DNA of 64,000 nucleotides from Paenibacillus silagei (GTDB lineage Bacteria; Bacillota; Bacilli; Paenibacillales; Paenibacillaceae), in assembly GCF_017874735.1 (NCBI RefSeq), contig NZ_JAGGLV010000005.1, positions 310,001 through 374,000 on the forward strand, written 5' to 3'. Below, piece by piece: positions 9,426 through 17,601 of this stretch. A model generated the notes under the pieces. That model did not search any database, was not told the origin of the DNA, and saw nothing but the letters and a program-made list of their open reading frames with translations. The position numbers and the translations under genes are program-made. The number at the start of each line of letters is the position of its first letter. The first letter of the stretch is position 1.

Positions 9426-10667
9426 TCAATCCGTACGCTGGGGATTCTCAATGGCCCCAAGGAACAGCACGACTCCGCTCTGCGTGTCCCGGATCATGAA
9501 CAGGAAGGGCCGATTGACGTTCATTTCAAAGGGCAGGTCTACAGGGGGCGCTGATCCGGCACGCATATCAATTACAGTGGAAGCCGCCGCCTCCGTTCCC
9601 CGTTCATTCACATCGAAATAGGTTTTGTGGATGACCTGTTCAAAATAGATCGGGCTGTCCAGATCCGACATAAGAGAGAAATCACCCTGGCTCGGATCAA
9701 AGGCAAGCATCACACCCAGCGTCTGCAGGACCTTGGAGAGTTCTGTGCCATAGCTGGCCGTGAACCTTGGCAGCAGCAGCGTCCCCCGGGAACTGGAGAA
9801 ACCCTTATCCAGCAGCAGAGTCCCCTGCTCCAGTTGACCCACAAGCTCCGCGAGGGAGGATTGCTCACCCGGAAGGACCACTACCATCTCCATCTGTCCC
9901 TCTCCGTAGGGAAGCTTTACCGCCTGCCAATCCTCATGGACGGCATACTCGAACATACCGCTCCGCTTCATCATCATCACCTGCACTGACGGTCCGTCCG
10001 GAGGATAAAAGTCCGCCTGCTTCGTAGCCTGTTCCTCGAACACATCTCTCCAGGCACCTTGGAAATACAGCGCATTGACAAGGACAGCAACAGCCTGAGG
10101 TCCGGGCGGCTCCGTGAGCATCTCCTGAATCTTGTCCCCCGTATGGTCTGCCACCCATCCGTTAATCTCCTTCACAGACTTCTGTGCCGCCAGGTCCGTA
10201 GTCTTAATCTGCGCATCATAGAAATCCTTACCGGTCTTGAGATAGTCCCTGCGCAGCGGCAGGCCCTTCATACCCCAGACTGAATTCGCGATCTTCAGTT
10301 CCACGCCCGGTCCCCCATCATTCAAGAGCTTCATTAATGACTGCTGGCCGGTATTCAGCTGCTGCCGTTCGTCCGGCGCATAGCCCAGCAGTTTTCCGAG
10401 CTCCTCAGCCGTCTCTCCGGCACTGCCGTTATAGGCCAGGGCCAGAGCGGCAGCGGCACTGTACGGGGAGATCGTCAGGTTCCCGCTCCCTTGCTTCCAT
10501 AACTGGCTGAACAGCTTCACGCCCAACCCGTTGCTGCTGTCAGCCAGACCCGAATCGAGCCCTGCTGCCGCAGCCTGTCTCTCCGTGTAATTCATGCCCG
10601 AACCTCCTTCACTGCAGCCGCCCAAGAGCAGTACGGCCAGTATAAGTGTCGATAATCTTTTGCCCAT
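9426..10667 (-). CDS. Serpin-family lipoprotein (protease inhibitor)
   Basis: A 413-residue serpin with a lipoprotein signal (lipobox LLGGC at about residues 14-18), so it should be tethered outside the membrane. Serpin hallmarks include NLTISPYSAAAALALAYNG, LVNALYFQGAWRDVF, LPYGEGQMEMVVVLP, VIHKTYFDVNERGTEAAAST (hinge of the reactive-centre loop) and the C-terminal NRPFLFMIRDTQSGVVLFLG. The hinge EAAAST is small-residue rich, as in inhibitory serpins. The reactive loop continues VIDMRAGSAPP, so a P1 around Met or Arg is possible. A strong SD (AGGGAGGG) precedes the ATG. It is divergent from fabV. Confidence 0.93.
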   Translation of the reverse strand: MGKRLSTLILAVLLLGGCSEGGSGMNYTERQAAAAGLDSGLADSSNGLGVKLFSQLWKQGSGNLTISPYSAAAALALAYNGSAGETAEELGKLLGYAPDERQQLNTGQQSLMKLLNDGGPGVELKIANSVWGMKGLPLRRDYLKTGKDFYDAQIKTTDLAAQKSVKEINGWVADHTGDKIQEMLTEPPGPQAVAVLVNALYFQGAWRDVFEEQATKQADFYPPDGPSVQVMMMKRSGMFEYAVHEDWQAVKLPYGEGQMEMVVVLPGEQSSLAELVGQLEQGTLLLDKGFSSSRGTLLLPRFTASYGTELSKVLQTLGVMLAFDPSQGDFSLMSDLDSPIYFEQVIHKTYFDVNERGTEAAASTVIDMRAGSAPPVDLPFEMNVNRPFLFMIRDTQSGVVLFLGAIENPQRTD

Positions 10668-10784
10668 GCTAAGCCCTCCCTAAATTTCTCCGTAGCCTCT
10701 CTACCAAATGACGCTGCAGATTGGGAAAAGTTGCAAATTCTTAGCGGCAGGCTTACAAAATTGCTATTCATTATATTGAAGGCT

Positions 10785-10813
10785 TATCTTTCTATGCCAT
10801 CATTTGCTATACT
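10785..10813 (+). promoter_or_regulatory. Candidate promoter of fabV (extended -10)
   Basis: TGCTATACT supplies TG plus TATACT (10808-10813), an extended -10 element, with a weak -35-like TTATCT about 18 bases upstream. It lies about 48 bases before the fabV start codon in the serpin/fabV divergent region. Confidence 0.4.
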
Positions 10814-10861
10814 CTATATTAACGAAAAAAGTTAAAAACTAAAACAAAGGGGATATCCTTG

Positions 10862-12052
10862 ATGATTATTCAGCCAAAAACACGCGGCTTTATCTGTACA
10901 ACAGCTCACCCGGAGGGATGTGCCGGACAAATACAGGAACAAATCGATTATGTACGGTCCCAAAAGAAGCTTACCGGCCCGGTGAACGTGCTGGTCATCG
11001 GCGCTTCCACAGGCTATGGACTGGCTTCGCGGATTGCCGCTGCCTTTGGCGCAGGCGCGAACACCATCGGCGTCTTCTTTGACAAGGCTGCTGAAGGCAC
11101 CCGCACCGCTTCCGCAGGCTGGTACAATTCTGCTGCCTTTGAACGTGAAGCGGCCAAGCAGGGGCTGAAATCCTTCAGCATCGTCGGCGATGCCTTCTCG
11201 AATGAAATCAAGACCAAAACAATCGAGCTGATCAAGGCCGAATTCGGCACCGTTGATCTGGTCGTGTACAGCGTAGCCTCCCCGCGCCGCACCCATCCGG
11301 TAACCGGAGAAGTGTTCTCCTCGGTGATTAAGCCAGTAGGCCAAGCCTATTCGAACAAGACGATGAACTTCCACACCGGAGAGGTCTCCACCGTTACCAT
11401 TGAACCGGCTACAGAGGATGAAGTCCGCCAGACCATCGCCGTGATGGGCGGGGAAGACTGGGGCATGTGGATCAGCCAGATGCAGGAGGCCGGTGTGCTT
11501 GCTGAGGGAGCAACTACCGTAGCGTACTCTTATATCGGACCTAAGATTACGCATCCTATCTACAAGGACGGAACTATCGGCCAGGCGAAGAACCATCTGG
11601 AGCAGACCGCCATTGCCTTGAACGAGCAGCTATCCGCCACCGGCGGCCGGGCCTTCGTATCCGTGAATAAGGCACTGGTTACCCAGTCCAGCTCTGCGAT
11701 CCCGGTGGTGCCGCTGTATATCTCCGCCCTGTACAGAGTTATGAAGGAGAAGGAGCTGCACGAGAACTGCATCCAGCAGATGTACCGTCTGTTCGCAGAC
11801 CATCTGTATAACGGCGGTGAAGCGGCTGCGGACGGCAGCCACCTGATCCGCATTGACGACTGGGAGATGCGCGAGGATGTGCAGATCGAGGTCATGAGAC
11901 GCTGGAATGAGCTGGAGACAGATAATGTGCCTGAGCTGGCGGATCTGGCAGGCTATCAGGACGACTTCTTCCATCTGTTCGGCTTCCGTACCGAAGGCGT
12001 AGACTATGAAGCTGAGACAGACCCTGCCGTAGAGATTCCTAATATGGTGTAA
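10862..12052 (+). CDS. fabV: Trans-2-enoyl-ACP/CoA reductase FabV
   Basis: NAD(P)H-dependent enoyl reductase completing each elongation cycle of fatty acid synthesis; FabV is the enoyl-reductase class known for triclosan tolerance. At 396 residues it has the family length. Visible features are MIIQPKTRGFICTTAHP at the N-terminus, the cofactor loop VIGASTGYGLASR (about residues 44-56), SVASPRRTHP, and the catalytic Tyr-x8-Lys YKDGTIGQAK. The start is ATG 10862 after AAAGGGGAT; an in-frame TTG just before it is less likely. It is a single gene with its own candidate promoter, followed by the hairpin repeat array. Confidence 0.96.
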   Translation: MIIQPKTRGFICTTAHPEGCAGQIQEQIDYVRSQKKLTGPVNVLVIGASTGYGLASRIAAAFGAGANTIGVFFDKAAEGTRTASAGWYNSAAFEREAAKQGLKSFSIVGDAFSNEIKTKTIELIKAEFGTVDLVVYSVASPRRTHPVTGEVFSSVIKPVGQAYSNKTMNFHTGEVSTVTIEPATEDEVRQTIAVMGGEDWGMWISQMQEAGVLAEGATTVAYSYIGPKITHPIYKDGTIGQAKNHLEQTAIALNEQLSATGGRAFVSVNKALVTQSSSAIPVVPLYISALYRVMKEKELHENCIQQMYRLFADHLYNGGEAAADGSHLIRIDDWEMREDVQIEVMRRWNELETDNVPELADLAGYQDDFFHLFGFRTEGVDYEAETDPAVEIPNMV

Positions 12053-12127
12053 AAGCCTGGCGCTTGCTGTACGCACGCGGAACAAAATCATCCTAACGGA
12101 TGAATAAGATTACCTGCGTGCGTGCAG

Positions 12128-12380
12128 AATGTATGCTGTTTTTCGCATACATTCGGGCTATGTGCCTGCATCTGAGCACAATGTATGCTGTTTTCCGCAT
12201 ACATTCGGGCCATGCGCCTTCATTTGAGCACAATGTATGCTGTTTTCCGCATATATCGGGCCATGCACCTGCATGCGAGCACAATGTATGCTGTTTTTCA
12301 AATACATTCGGGCCATGCACCTGCATGCGAGCACAATGAATGTATGCTGTTTTTCGCATACATTCGGGCCATGCACCTGC
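12128..12380. repeat. 52-bp tandem repeat array with internal hairpins (5 units)
   Basis: Units start at 12128, 12180, 12232, 12283 and about 12335; the third is 51 bp and the fifth has a four-base insertion. Each contains AATGTATGC, a T-rich loop, then GCATACATT (a 9-bp inverted repeat), followed by CGGGCCATGCACCTGCAT. In units 3 and 4 the right arm is changed (CATATAT, AATACATT), weakening the stem. There are no unique spacers. It fills most of the fabV/ABC-permease gap; both flanking genes point into it. Confidence 0.9.
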
Positions 12381-12399
12381 GCAATTCCTGTACACCAAG

Positions 12400-12421
12400 A
12401 AAGCCGCTCCTCCCGGAGCGG
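12400..12421 (-). terminator. Hairpin terminator of the ABC exporter operon
   Basis: A perfect 9-bp stem AGCCGCTCC/GGAGCGGCT with loop TCCC. On the minus strand it is followed by TTTCTT. It lies 65 bases past the permease stop. Confidence 0.65.
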
Positions 12422-12485
12422 CTATTTAGCCTTCTGCCCGGCTGTAAGGACAGCCCGCACCACGAATTGTCACAGCCCCGCCAGC

Positions 12486-13196
12486 CTATTCGTCCCGGAG
12501 CCGCTTCTGGTACAGCACCACAGACACAAGGGTCAGCACGGCTGTCCACGCCGCAATAATTAGAAGAGGCGGCCACACCTCTCCCGCCGAATAACCTGCT
12601 GGGCTCAGGTTCAGCAAGTGCACCAGCTGGCTGCTTGGCATGTAATCCAGCACCCCGAACACCGGATAATCCTTCGCCAGTACGGCACCCCAAGGTGCGC
12701 CCATGAAGATGAAGGCTACCGGAATGATCGATAAGGACGCATCCAGTAAGGTTTTGGAATAGAGACCGCAGATCGTCCCGGCTGCCGTGTAGAGAACAAT
12801 GGAAAGAACGATCGCGGCTACGAATACCCCTATATTTGCAGGCTCATAGCCAAACAATAGTGTAGAAATGGCGAGAACCACCGTCGACATGACAAAGACC
12901 AGACTGCTTTTACCCATCAGCACATCCATTGTTGTAGCCGGTGTCAGCATGAGTGTACGCAGCGTGTTGCGCTCCTTCTCTTCCGCAATCAGGCAAGCTT
13001 GGGCGAAGCAGGTCAGTAGAACAAACGAGCTGTTGAACAGAAATCCGGCAGCTCCCGGCAAGGATGCACCTGCGCTTTTGAACAGCACCGCAAACAGAAT
13101 CGGAAACAGCAGCATAATGGACAGCGCATAATTGCGCGAGAATTCCTTATAATCCTTCACAAAGATCGCGCTGGCCCGCTTATAGGAGATGTTCAT
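12486..13196 (-). CDS. ABC-2 type transporter permease
   Basis: A 236-residue membrane protein with six hydrophobic segments and the ABC-2 exporter pattern: an N-terminal cytoplasmic amphipathic stretch (FVKDYKEFSRNYAL), a first helix, then EEKERNTLRTLMLTPATTMD, the conserved coupling element of NatB/YhaP-like permeases. Its start overlaps the stop of the ATPase gene by 4 bases, so the two make one transporter. The substrate is not evident; such pairs export drugs, peptides or ions. Confidence 0.88.
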   Translation of the reverse strand: MNISYKRASAIFVKDYKEFSRNYALSIMLLFPILFAVLFKSAGASLPGAAGFLFNSSFVLLTCFAQACLIAEEKERNTLRTLMLTPATTMDVLMGKSSLVFVMSTVVLAISTLLFGYEPANIGVFVAAIVLSIVLYTAAGTICGLYSKTLLDASLSIIPVAFIFMGAPWGAVLAKDYPVFGVLDYMPSSQLVHLLNLSPAGYSAGEVWPPLLIIAAWTAVLTLVSVVLYQKRLRDE

Positions 13197-14038
13197 AGCA
13201 GCTCACTTCCCGTCATTTTGATAAAAATATCACCCAGGCTAGGTTCCTTCGTCTCTACCCGTTCAATGAGTCCCCGCTTCATCCAATCCGCGATCCGGTC
13301 CGCCGTGTCCCCATCCACCGGAAGCTCATAAGCCTCTCCGCTGGTCAGCTCCACCCGGATCAGGTTCTCGCGGTGCTGCCGCTTCAGCTCCCTTGGTGAG
13401 CCGATGGTCTGGATGCGTCCCTGATAGAGAATTGCTACACGGTTACAGAGCAGCTCCGCCTCCGCCATATCATGCGTGGTGATGAAGATGGTGGTGCCCT
13501 TCTCATTCAGATAACGTAAGCCTTTATAGATATGCGCTGAATTCACAGGGTCCAGTGCCGAGGTCGGCTCATCCAGGAACAACAGCTCCGGCTCATGGAT
13601 AATGGCGCAGGCCAGCATCACCCGCTGACGCATCCCTTTGGACAGCGTATTTGTTTTCTTCTTGCGCTCACTGCTTAAATTAACGAACTGCAGCACCTGC
13701 TCCACCGCAGAGCGGGGAAGATCGTACAGCTTCCGGTACAGCTCCAGATTCTCCTCGATGGACAACCGCTCGTACAAGCCGCTGTTATCGGTCAGAATGC
13801 CAAAACGCATCTTCTGGGCCGACTGCTGCATCGCCTCCGCCGGCTGATCGAATACTTTGGCCACTCCGCCTGTCGGCTTCAGCTGTGCAGTCAGAATCTT
13901 AATCAAGGTGGTTTTGCCTGCACCACTCGGACCGAGGAACCCGAAAATCTCCCCTTTTGGAATACTGAAGGACACCTCTGTCAGCGCATCTCTCGCCCCG
14001 AAGGTCTTGCGGACCTGTTCTACCTGAATAACCGCCAT
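13193..14038 (-). CDS. ABC transporter ATP-binding protein
   Basis: A 281-residue ATPase with Walker A (GPSGAGKTTLI), Q-loop region, signature LSKGMRQRVMLA, Walker B (LLFLDEPTSALDP) and switch His (ITTHDMAEAE). The C-terminal extension is the accessory domain typical of exporter ATPases. It is cotranslated with the downstream permease (ATGA overlap). Upstream by 105 bases is a LytTR regulator with a vestigial ABC domain, probably the dedicated regulator of this transporter. Confidence 0.93.
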   Translation of the reverse strand: MAVIQVEQVRKTFGARDALTEVSFSIPKGEIFGFLGPSGAGKTTLIKILTAQLKPTGGVAKVFDQPAEAMQQSAQKMRFGILTDNSGLYERLSIEENLELYRKLYDLPRSAVEQVLQFVNLSSERKKKTNTLSKGMRQRVMLACAIIHEPELLFLDEPTSALDPVNSAHIYKGLRYLNEKGTTIFITTHDMAEAELLCNRVAILYQGRIQTIGSPRELKRQHRENLIRVELTSGEAYELPVDGDTADRIADWMKRGLIERVETKEPSLGDIFIKMTGSELL

Positions 14039-14143
14039 CTCACCACATCCTTATGTTGTTGATGACTTAACGTTATCCAGAATTCAGCCTTTCAGCCACC
14101 AAAACCGGGTGAATTGTACCCATTCCGGCCTGAACGGTACCTT

Positions 14144-15079
14144 TTACAGCTTAAGCAGCGCCTTAAGTTCCTGCAATTTGGAGCGGGATAACGGAACCAC
14201 GGCCTCCTTGCCGGTGTTCAGCCGCAGACTGTAGCTGTTCTTCGTCCAGGTAATGATCTCACGTACCTTTTGCAGATTGACGATGTAGGACCGGTGGCAC
14301 CGGAAGAAGCCGAAATTCAGCAGCCGCGCTTCAAGCTGGGTCAAGGTCAGGGTACAGTCGTAATGCTCGCCGCCGACATGTACCAGGATAGAGCCTTCTA
14401 CACTTTCAATAAAATCAATCTCGGGCGGATCAAATAAAATCACCTTATCCTCCCGTTTGGTCGAGATCTTCTGCAAGGTGATGTTGGCCTCATCCTGCTT
14501 CACTGCCTCCTGCTTCTCCTCTTCCGAATCGCGGATATCCAGCTGATGAAGCCCGGACCCGCTCAGCCGGTAGATGACATCACAGGAGATCAGCGCATCC
14601 TCCAGATTCGAGGTCAGAATGAGTATCCTTTTCTGCTGCGACAGGTCATCCAGTATCCGCTTCAGCTGGCGGCGGTCCTGCTCCTCCAGATAGAAATACG
14701 GCTCCTCCAATACGAGCGTGGACTGATGGGCGAAAAAGGCCCGCAGCAGGGTCACATACACCCTTTTCGAAGAGCTGAGCTGCATCAATCTGACCTTACG
14801 TTCCTCCTTCAGCGCAAAATAATCAGTCAACACAGCCGCCCGCTCCTCCCGTCCCGACATTCGGATCAGAAACGAGATTAGCTCCTCTACCGTCAACCGC
14901 ATATATTCGTTCTGCCCGGCCCACGACAAATAATTGCCGGATTCCCGGGACAATTGCTCCATTAATAACTGCTTGCGCCTCAAATCTGTGATAATACCAA
15001 CCGAAGGGCTCGCTGACAGATCAAGCTCGAGCTTCGGCATAATTAATTCTCCGTCTTCATATATAGGTTGAAATTGCAT
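14144..15079 (-). CDS. LytTR regulator fused to a degenerate ABC ATPase domain
   Basis: A 311-residue protein in two parts. Residues about 14-170 follow an ABC ATPase outline: a signature-like LSSSKRVYVTLLRAFF, a Walker B-like STLVLEEPYFYLEEQD, and LILTSNLEDALISCDVI in the place of the switch region. There is no Walker A glycine/lysine loop, so ATP hydrolysis is unlikely. Residues about 205-311 are a LytTR DNA-binding domain: FDPPEIDFIES, FFRCHRSYIVNL, and the final VVPLSRSKLQELKALL. It probably regulates the ABC exporter just downstream, perhaps by mimicking or binding its ATPase; that role is inference. The SD GGAGGA sets the start. Confidence 0.8.
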   Translation of the reverse strand: MQFQPIYEDGELIMPKLELDLSASPSVGIITDLRRKQLLMEQLSRESGNYLSWAGQNEYMRLTVEELISFLIRMSGREERAAVLTDYFALKEERKVRLMQLSSSKRVYVTLLRAFFAHQSTLVLEEPYFYLEEQDRRQLKRILDDLSQQKRILILTSNLEDALISCDVIYRLSGSGLHQLDIRDSEEEKQEAVKQDEANITLQKISTKREDKVILFDPPEIDFIESVEGSILVHVGGEHYDCTLTLTQLEARLLNFGFFRCHRSYIVNLQKVREIITWTKNSYSLRLNTGKEAVVPLSRSKLQELKALLKL

Positions 15080-15188
15080 ATCTTCCTCCCGCTCCAGACT
15101 CTCTAGGATATATAATGCAATTATAGAGTTATGCTATGTATTTGTCAGGTACGGCCACTATCAATGCTCAGGAAGGCGGATTTCTGCG

Positions 15189-15650
15189 ATGGGACTGCAT
15201 GCTCAAGGTTTTATCATCTCTTTACTCGTATTACTGCCGAATCTAATATTCATATTCTTCCCGCCCCGGAGTGTTCCCGGCTCCCTGGACTCCGTCCCGC
15301 TGATCTTTACGCTCCTGGAGCGGGCAGGCCAGATCACCTGCTTCATGATGCCCATTCTTTTCGGCCGAATGATTGCTGCTGAGCCCCTGGGAGTATCCGC
15401 CATACTGATGGCACTCTGCATGCTGGTGTACTATGGCTGCTGGGTGCGCTATTACCGGAGCGGGAGAGCTTTTGCGGTGCTGTTCAAGCCCTGGCTGGGT
15501 ATCCCCGTTCCGATGGCCGTCTTCCCGGCCCTCTACTTCCTGCTGCTTGGCGTATGGCTCCAGTCCTGGTTATTCGTTGTTCCGGCCTGTCTGTTCGCCG
15601 CCGGTCATTTAGTCAACAGCTGGAGCGTCTACGGGCACGTCCGTTCATAG
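15189..15650 (+). CDS. Small polytopic membrane protein of unknown function
   Basis: A 153-residue protein with about four or five hydrophobic helices (FIISLLVLLPNLIFIFF, FMMPILFGRMIAA, ILMALCMLVYYGCWV, MAVFPALYFLLLGVWL, FVVPACLFAAGHLV). I do not recognise the family. It is divergent from the LytTR regulator and upstream of the GH88-type gene. A GGAAGG lies about 10 bases before the ATG. Confidence 0.6.
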   Translation: MGLHAQGFIISLLVLLPNLIFIFFPPRSVPGSLDSVPLIFTLLERAGQITCFMMPILFGRMIAAEPLGVSAILMALCMLVYYGCWVRYYRSGRAFAVLFKPWLGIPVPMAVFPALYFLLLGVWLQSWLFVVPACLFAAGHLVNSWSVYGHVRS

Positions 15651-15754
15651 CAGATCCGCAATATAACTATAGTTCTGTGCAACAAACCTACAGCTTGATC
15701 GGCTTATAATATGGTTAAGCACACTATAGCGATATGATGGAGGTTATGGCGGGT

Positions 15755-16897
15755 ATGATGAACTGGGAGCAGACGATTGAGCAGACGCTTACGACTACGC
15801 GGCTTAATGTGAAGCGATTTGGAGAGGGTTATCCGATTGTAAGTATGGGGGACGGCAAATACCATCTGACAGGCCACACCAACTGGACGGAGGGCTTCTG
15901 GTCCGGCATTCTGTGGCTAAGCTATGAATACAGCCAGGACCCGGAGATTCATGCCGCCGCCATCCAGGCGACAGATTCCTTCAGCGGGCGCATGCTGGAC
16001 GGGCAGGCGCTGGATCACCACGATATCGGCTTCCTGTACTCGCTCTCGGCCAAGGCCCGCTGGATTGCAGACAAGGATGAAGCCTCGCGTCTGCTCGCTC
16101 TTCAGGCAGCGGACCAGCTGATGAAGCGCTGGCGCCCCGGTCCGCAGCTGTTACAGGCTTGGGGACCCGAGGGCGATGAAGACAACGGCGGGCGGATCAT
16201 CATCGACTGCCTGATGAATCTTCCGCTCCTCTGCTGGGCCAGCGAACAGACCGGCGACCCGGTCTATGCCAGGGCTGCCCGTATTCACGCCGAGACAAGC
16301 CGCCGCTTCCTGGTGAGGGGCGACGACTCTTCTTACCATACCTTTTATTTCGACCAGCAGACGGGGGATGCCCTTCGCGGGGGGACGGCGCAGGGGTATC
16401 AGGACGGCTCCACCTGGACACGGGGCCAGGCTTGGGGCGTCTACGGCTTCGCTCTCGCTTACCGCAGCTTCCAAGATCCGCATTATCTTGAAACCTCCAA
16501 AAGAATGGCCCGCTACTTCGTGGAGCATCTCCCCGCCGATCATGTCGCCTATTGGGATTTCGATGCCCCGCAGCAGGAAGGCACCCCGCGCGACAGCTCC
16601 GCTTCCGCCATCACCGTATGCGGTCTCTTGGAGCTGCTGGAGCATCTGCCGGAGAATGATCCGGACCGGGACTATTTCAGGGACGCCGTGAACAAATCCA
16701 TGGACTCGCTGATCAATCACTACTTCACCGCAGGCCACCCATTAGAAGAGGGATTTCTGCGGCACGGCTCCTATTCCGTCAGAGGCAACGCCTCCCCGGA
16801 TGACTTCATGATCTGGGGCGATTACTTCTTCCTGGAGGCGCTGCTGCGTCTTGCGCGGGGTGTACCGGGGTATTGGTATGAGCGGGGGGACAGTTGA
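15755..16897 (+). CDS. GH88-type unsaturated glucuronyl hydrolase
   Basis: Hydrates and releases the 4,5-unsaturated uronic acid left at oligosaccharide ends by polysaccharide lyases. The protein is an (alpha/alpha)6-barrel of about 380 residues without a signal peptide, hence cytoplasmic. Catalytic-type Asp residues are in HHDIGFLYSLSA and RIIIDCLMNLPLL; other family blocks are HTNWTEGFWSGILWL, STWTRGQAWGVYGFAL and RDSSASAITVCGLLEL. The start at 15755 is chosen because GGAGGT ends 10 bases upstream; the frame is open from 15734. A TATAAT at 15705-15710 is a possible -10, with no good -35. It converges with comA. Confidence 0.9.
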   Translation: MMNWEQTIEQTLTTTRLNVKRFGEGYPIVSMGDGKYHLTGHTNWTEGFWSGILWLSYEYSQDPEIHAAAIQATDSFSGRMLDGQALDHHDIGFLYSLSAKARWIADKDEASRLLALQAADQLMKRWRPGPQLLQAWGPEGDEDNGGRIIIDCLMNLPLLCWASEQTGDPVYARAARIHAETSRRFLVRGDDSSYHTFYFDQQTGDALRGGTAQGYQDGSTWTRGQAWGVYGFALAYRSFQDPHYLETSKRMARYFVEHLPADHVAYWDFDAPQQEGTPRDSSASAITVCGLLELLEHLPENDPDRDYFRDAVNKSMDSLINHYFTAGHPLEEGFLRHGSYSVRGNASPDDFMIWGDYFFLEALLRLARGVPGYWYERGDS

Positions 16898-16941
16898 AAC
16901 GAAGCAGCATCCGCTGATTCATATTGCCAGAAGCCCGGGAT

Positions 16942-17601
16942 CTATAAAAAATTCCGGTCTCCGATTAGTCCCAGTTGCTTGGCCTTCACTGTAGCCTCGG
17001 AACGGGAATGGACGCCGAGCTTCTCGAACACCCGGGTCAGATTATACTCTACGGTACGCTGGCTCATCAGCAGCTTACTGGCAATGTCCTTATTGCTGCG
17101 GCCTTCCGCTACCTCCTGCAGAATCTCCTGCTCCCGCTCGTTAATAGAGATGTCTTCCATCTGCTGCTCATCACGGGAGGCAGACACCCGCATGTCACTG
17201 CGGCGAAGCTGCCTAAGCAGGCTGACAGGAATGACGGATTCTCCCCGGAGCGCACAGCGGATGGCGGTAAGCAGCTGTTCTCTGCTCGCTGTTTTACTGA
17301 CGATGCCAGAGACCCCGGCTTCCACCAGAATGTTGAAGTTCGAGCTAATTTCGTAGCCCGTATAGATCAGAATCCGAAATTCCGGGTTGATGCCGATCAG
17401 TCTCTTGGTCAGCTCAAGTCCGCTCAGCACAGGGATATTCAGATCAAACAGCATCAGGTCGTATTCCCCCGATGCAGCCATTTCCAGCGCCTCCGGTGAA
17501 CTGTACGACACGGTTACGTCCATTTCGGGGTCCTGCTCGATCATAGTTTTGGTCCCTTCGCAGACCGATGGATGATCGTCAACCAGTAATATACGAATCA
17601 T
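16942..17601 (-). CDS. comA: ComA-like quorum-sensing response regulator
   Basis: A two-component response regulator of 219 residues from MIRILLVDDH, with GGGAGG eight bases upstream; the open frame extends further upstream inside comP. The receiver domain has the acidic pocket (VDDHPSVCEGTKTM), phospho-Asp in LMLFDLN, and IYTGYE with KTAS (Lys of the pocket), strongly resembling Bacillus ComA. The C-terminal LuxR/NarL-type helix-turn-helix reads INEREQEILQEVAEGRSNKD and TVEYNLTRVFEKLGVHSRSE. It overlaps the comP 3' end by 23 bases, so the pair is translationally coupled. In Bacillus ComA binds TTGCGG-type half-sites. Confidence 0.9.
   Translation of the reverse strand: MIRILLVDDHPSVCEGTKTMIEQDPEMDVTVSYSSPEALEMAASGEYDLMLFDLNIPVLSGLELTKRLIGINPEFRILIYTGYEISSNFNILVEAGVSGIVSKTASREQLLTAIRCALRGESVIPVSLLRQLRRSDMRVSASRDEQQMEDISINEREQEILQEVAEGRSNKDIASKLLMSQRTVEYNLTRVFEKLGVHSRSEATVKAKQLGLIGDRNFL

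Noticed and set aside
12093..12398. ORFs of 70-100 codons in the 52-bp repeat array
   Set aside because: Products are only the translated repeat (Cys/His-rich), there is no SD, and frames in both directions are equally open.
16936..16960. Terminator between comA and the GH88-type gene
   Set aside because: Only a short imperfect CCGG stem overlapping the comA end with an A/T loop; too weak to call.
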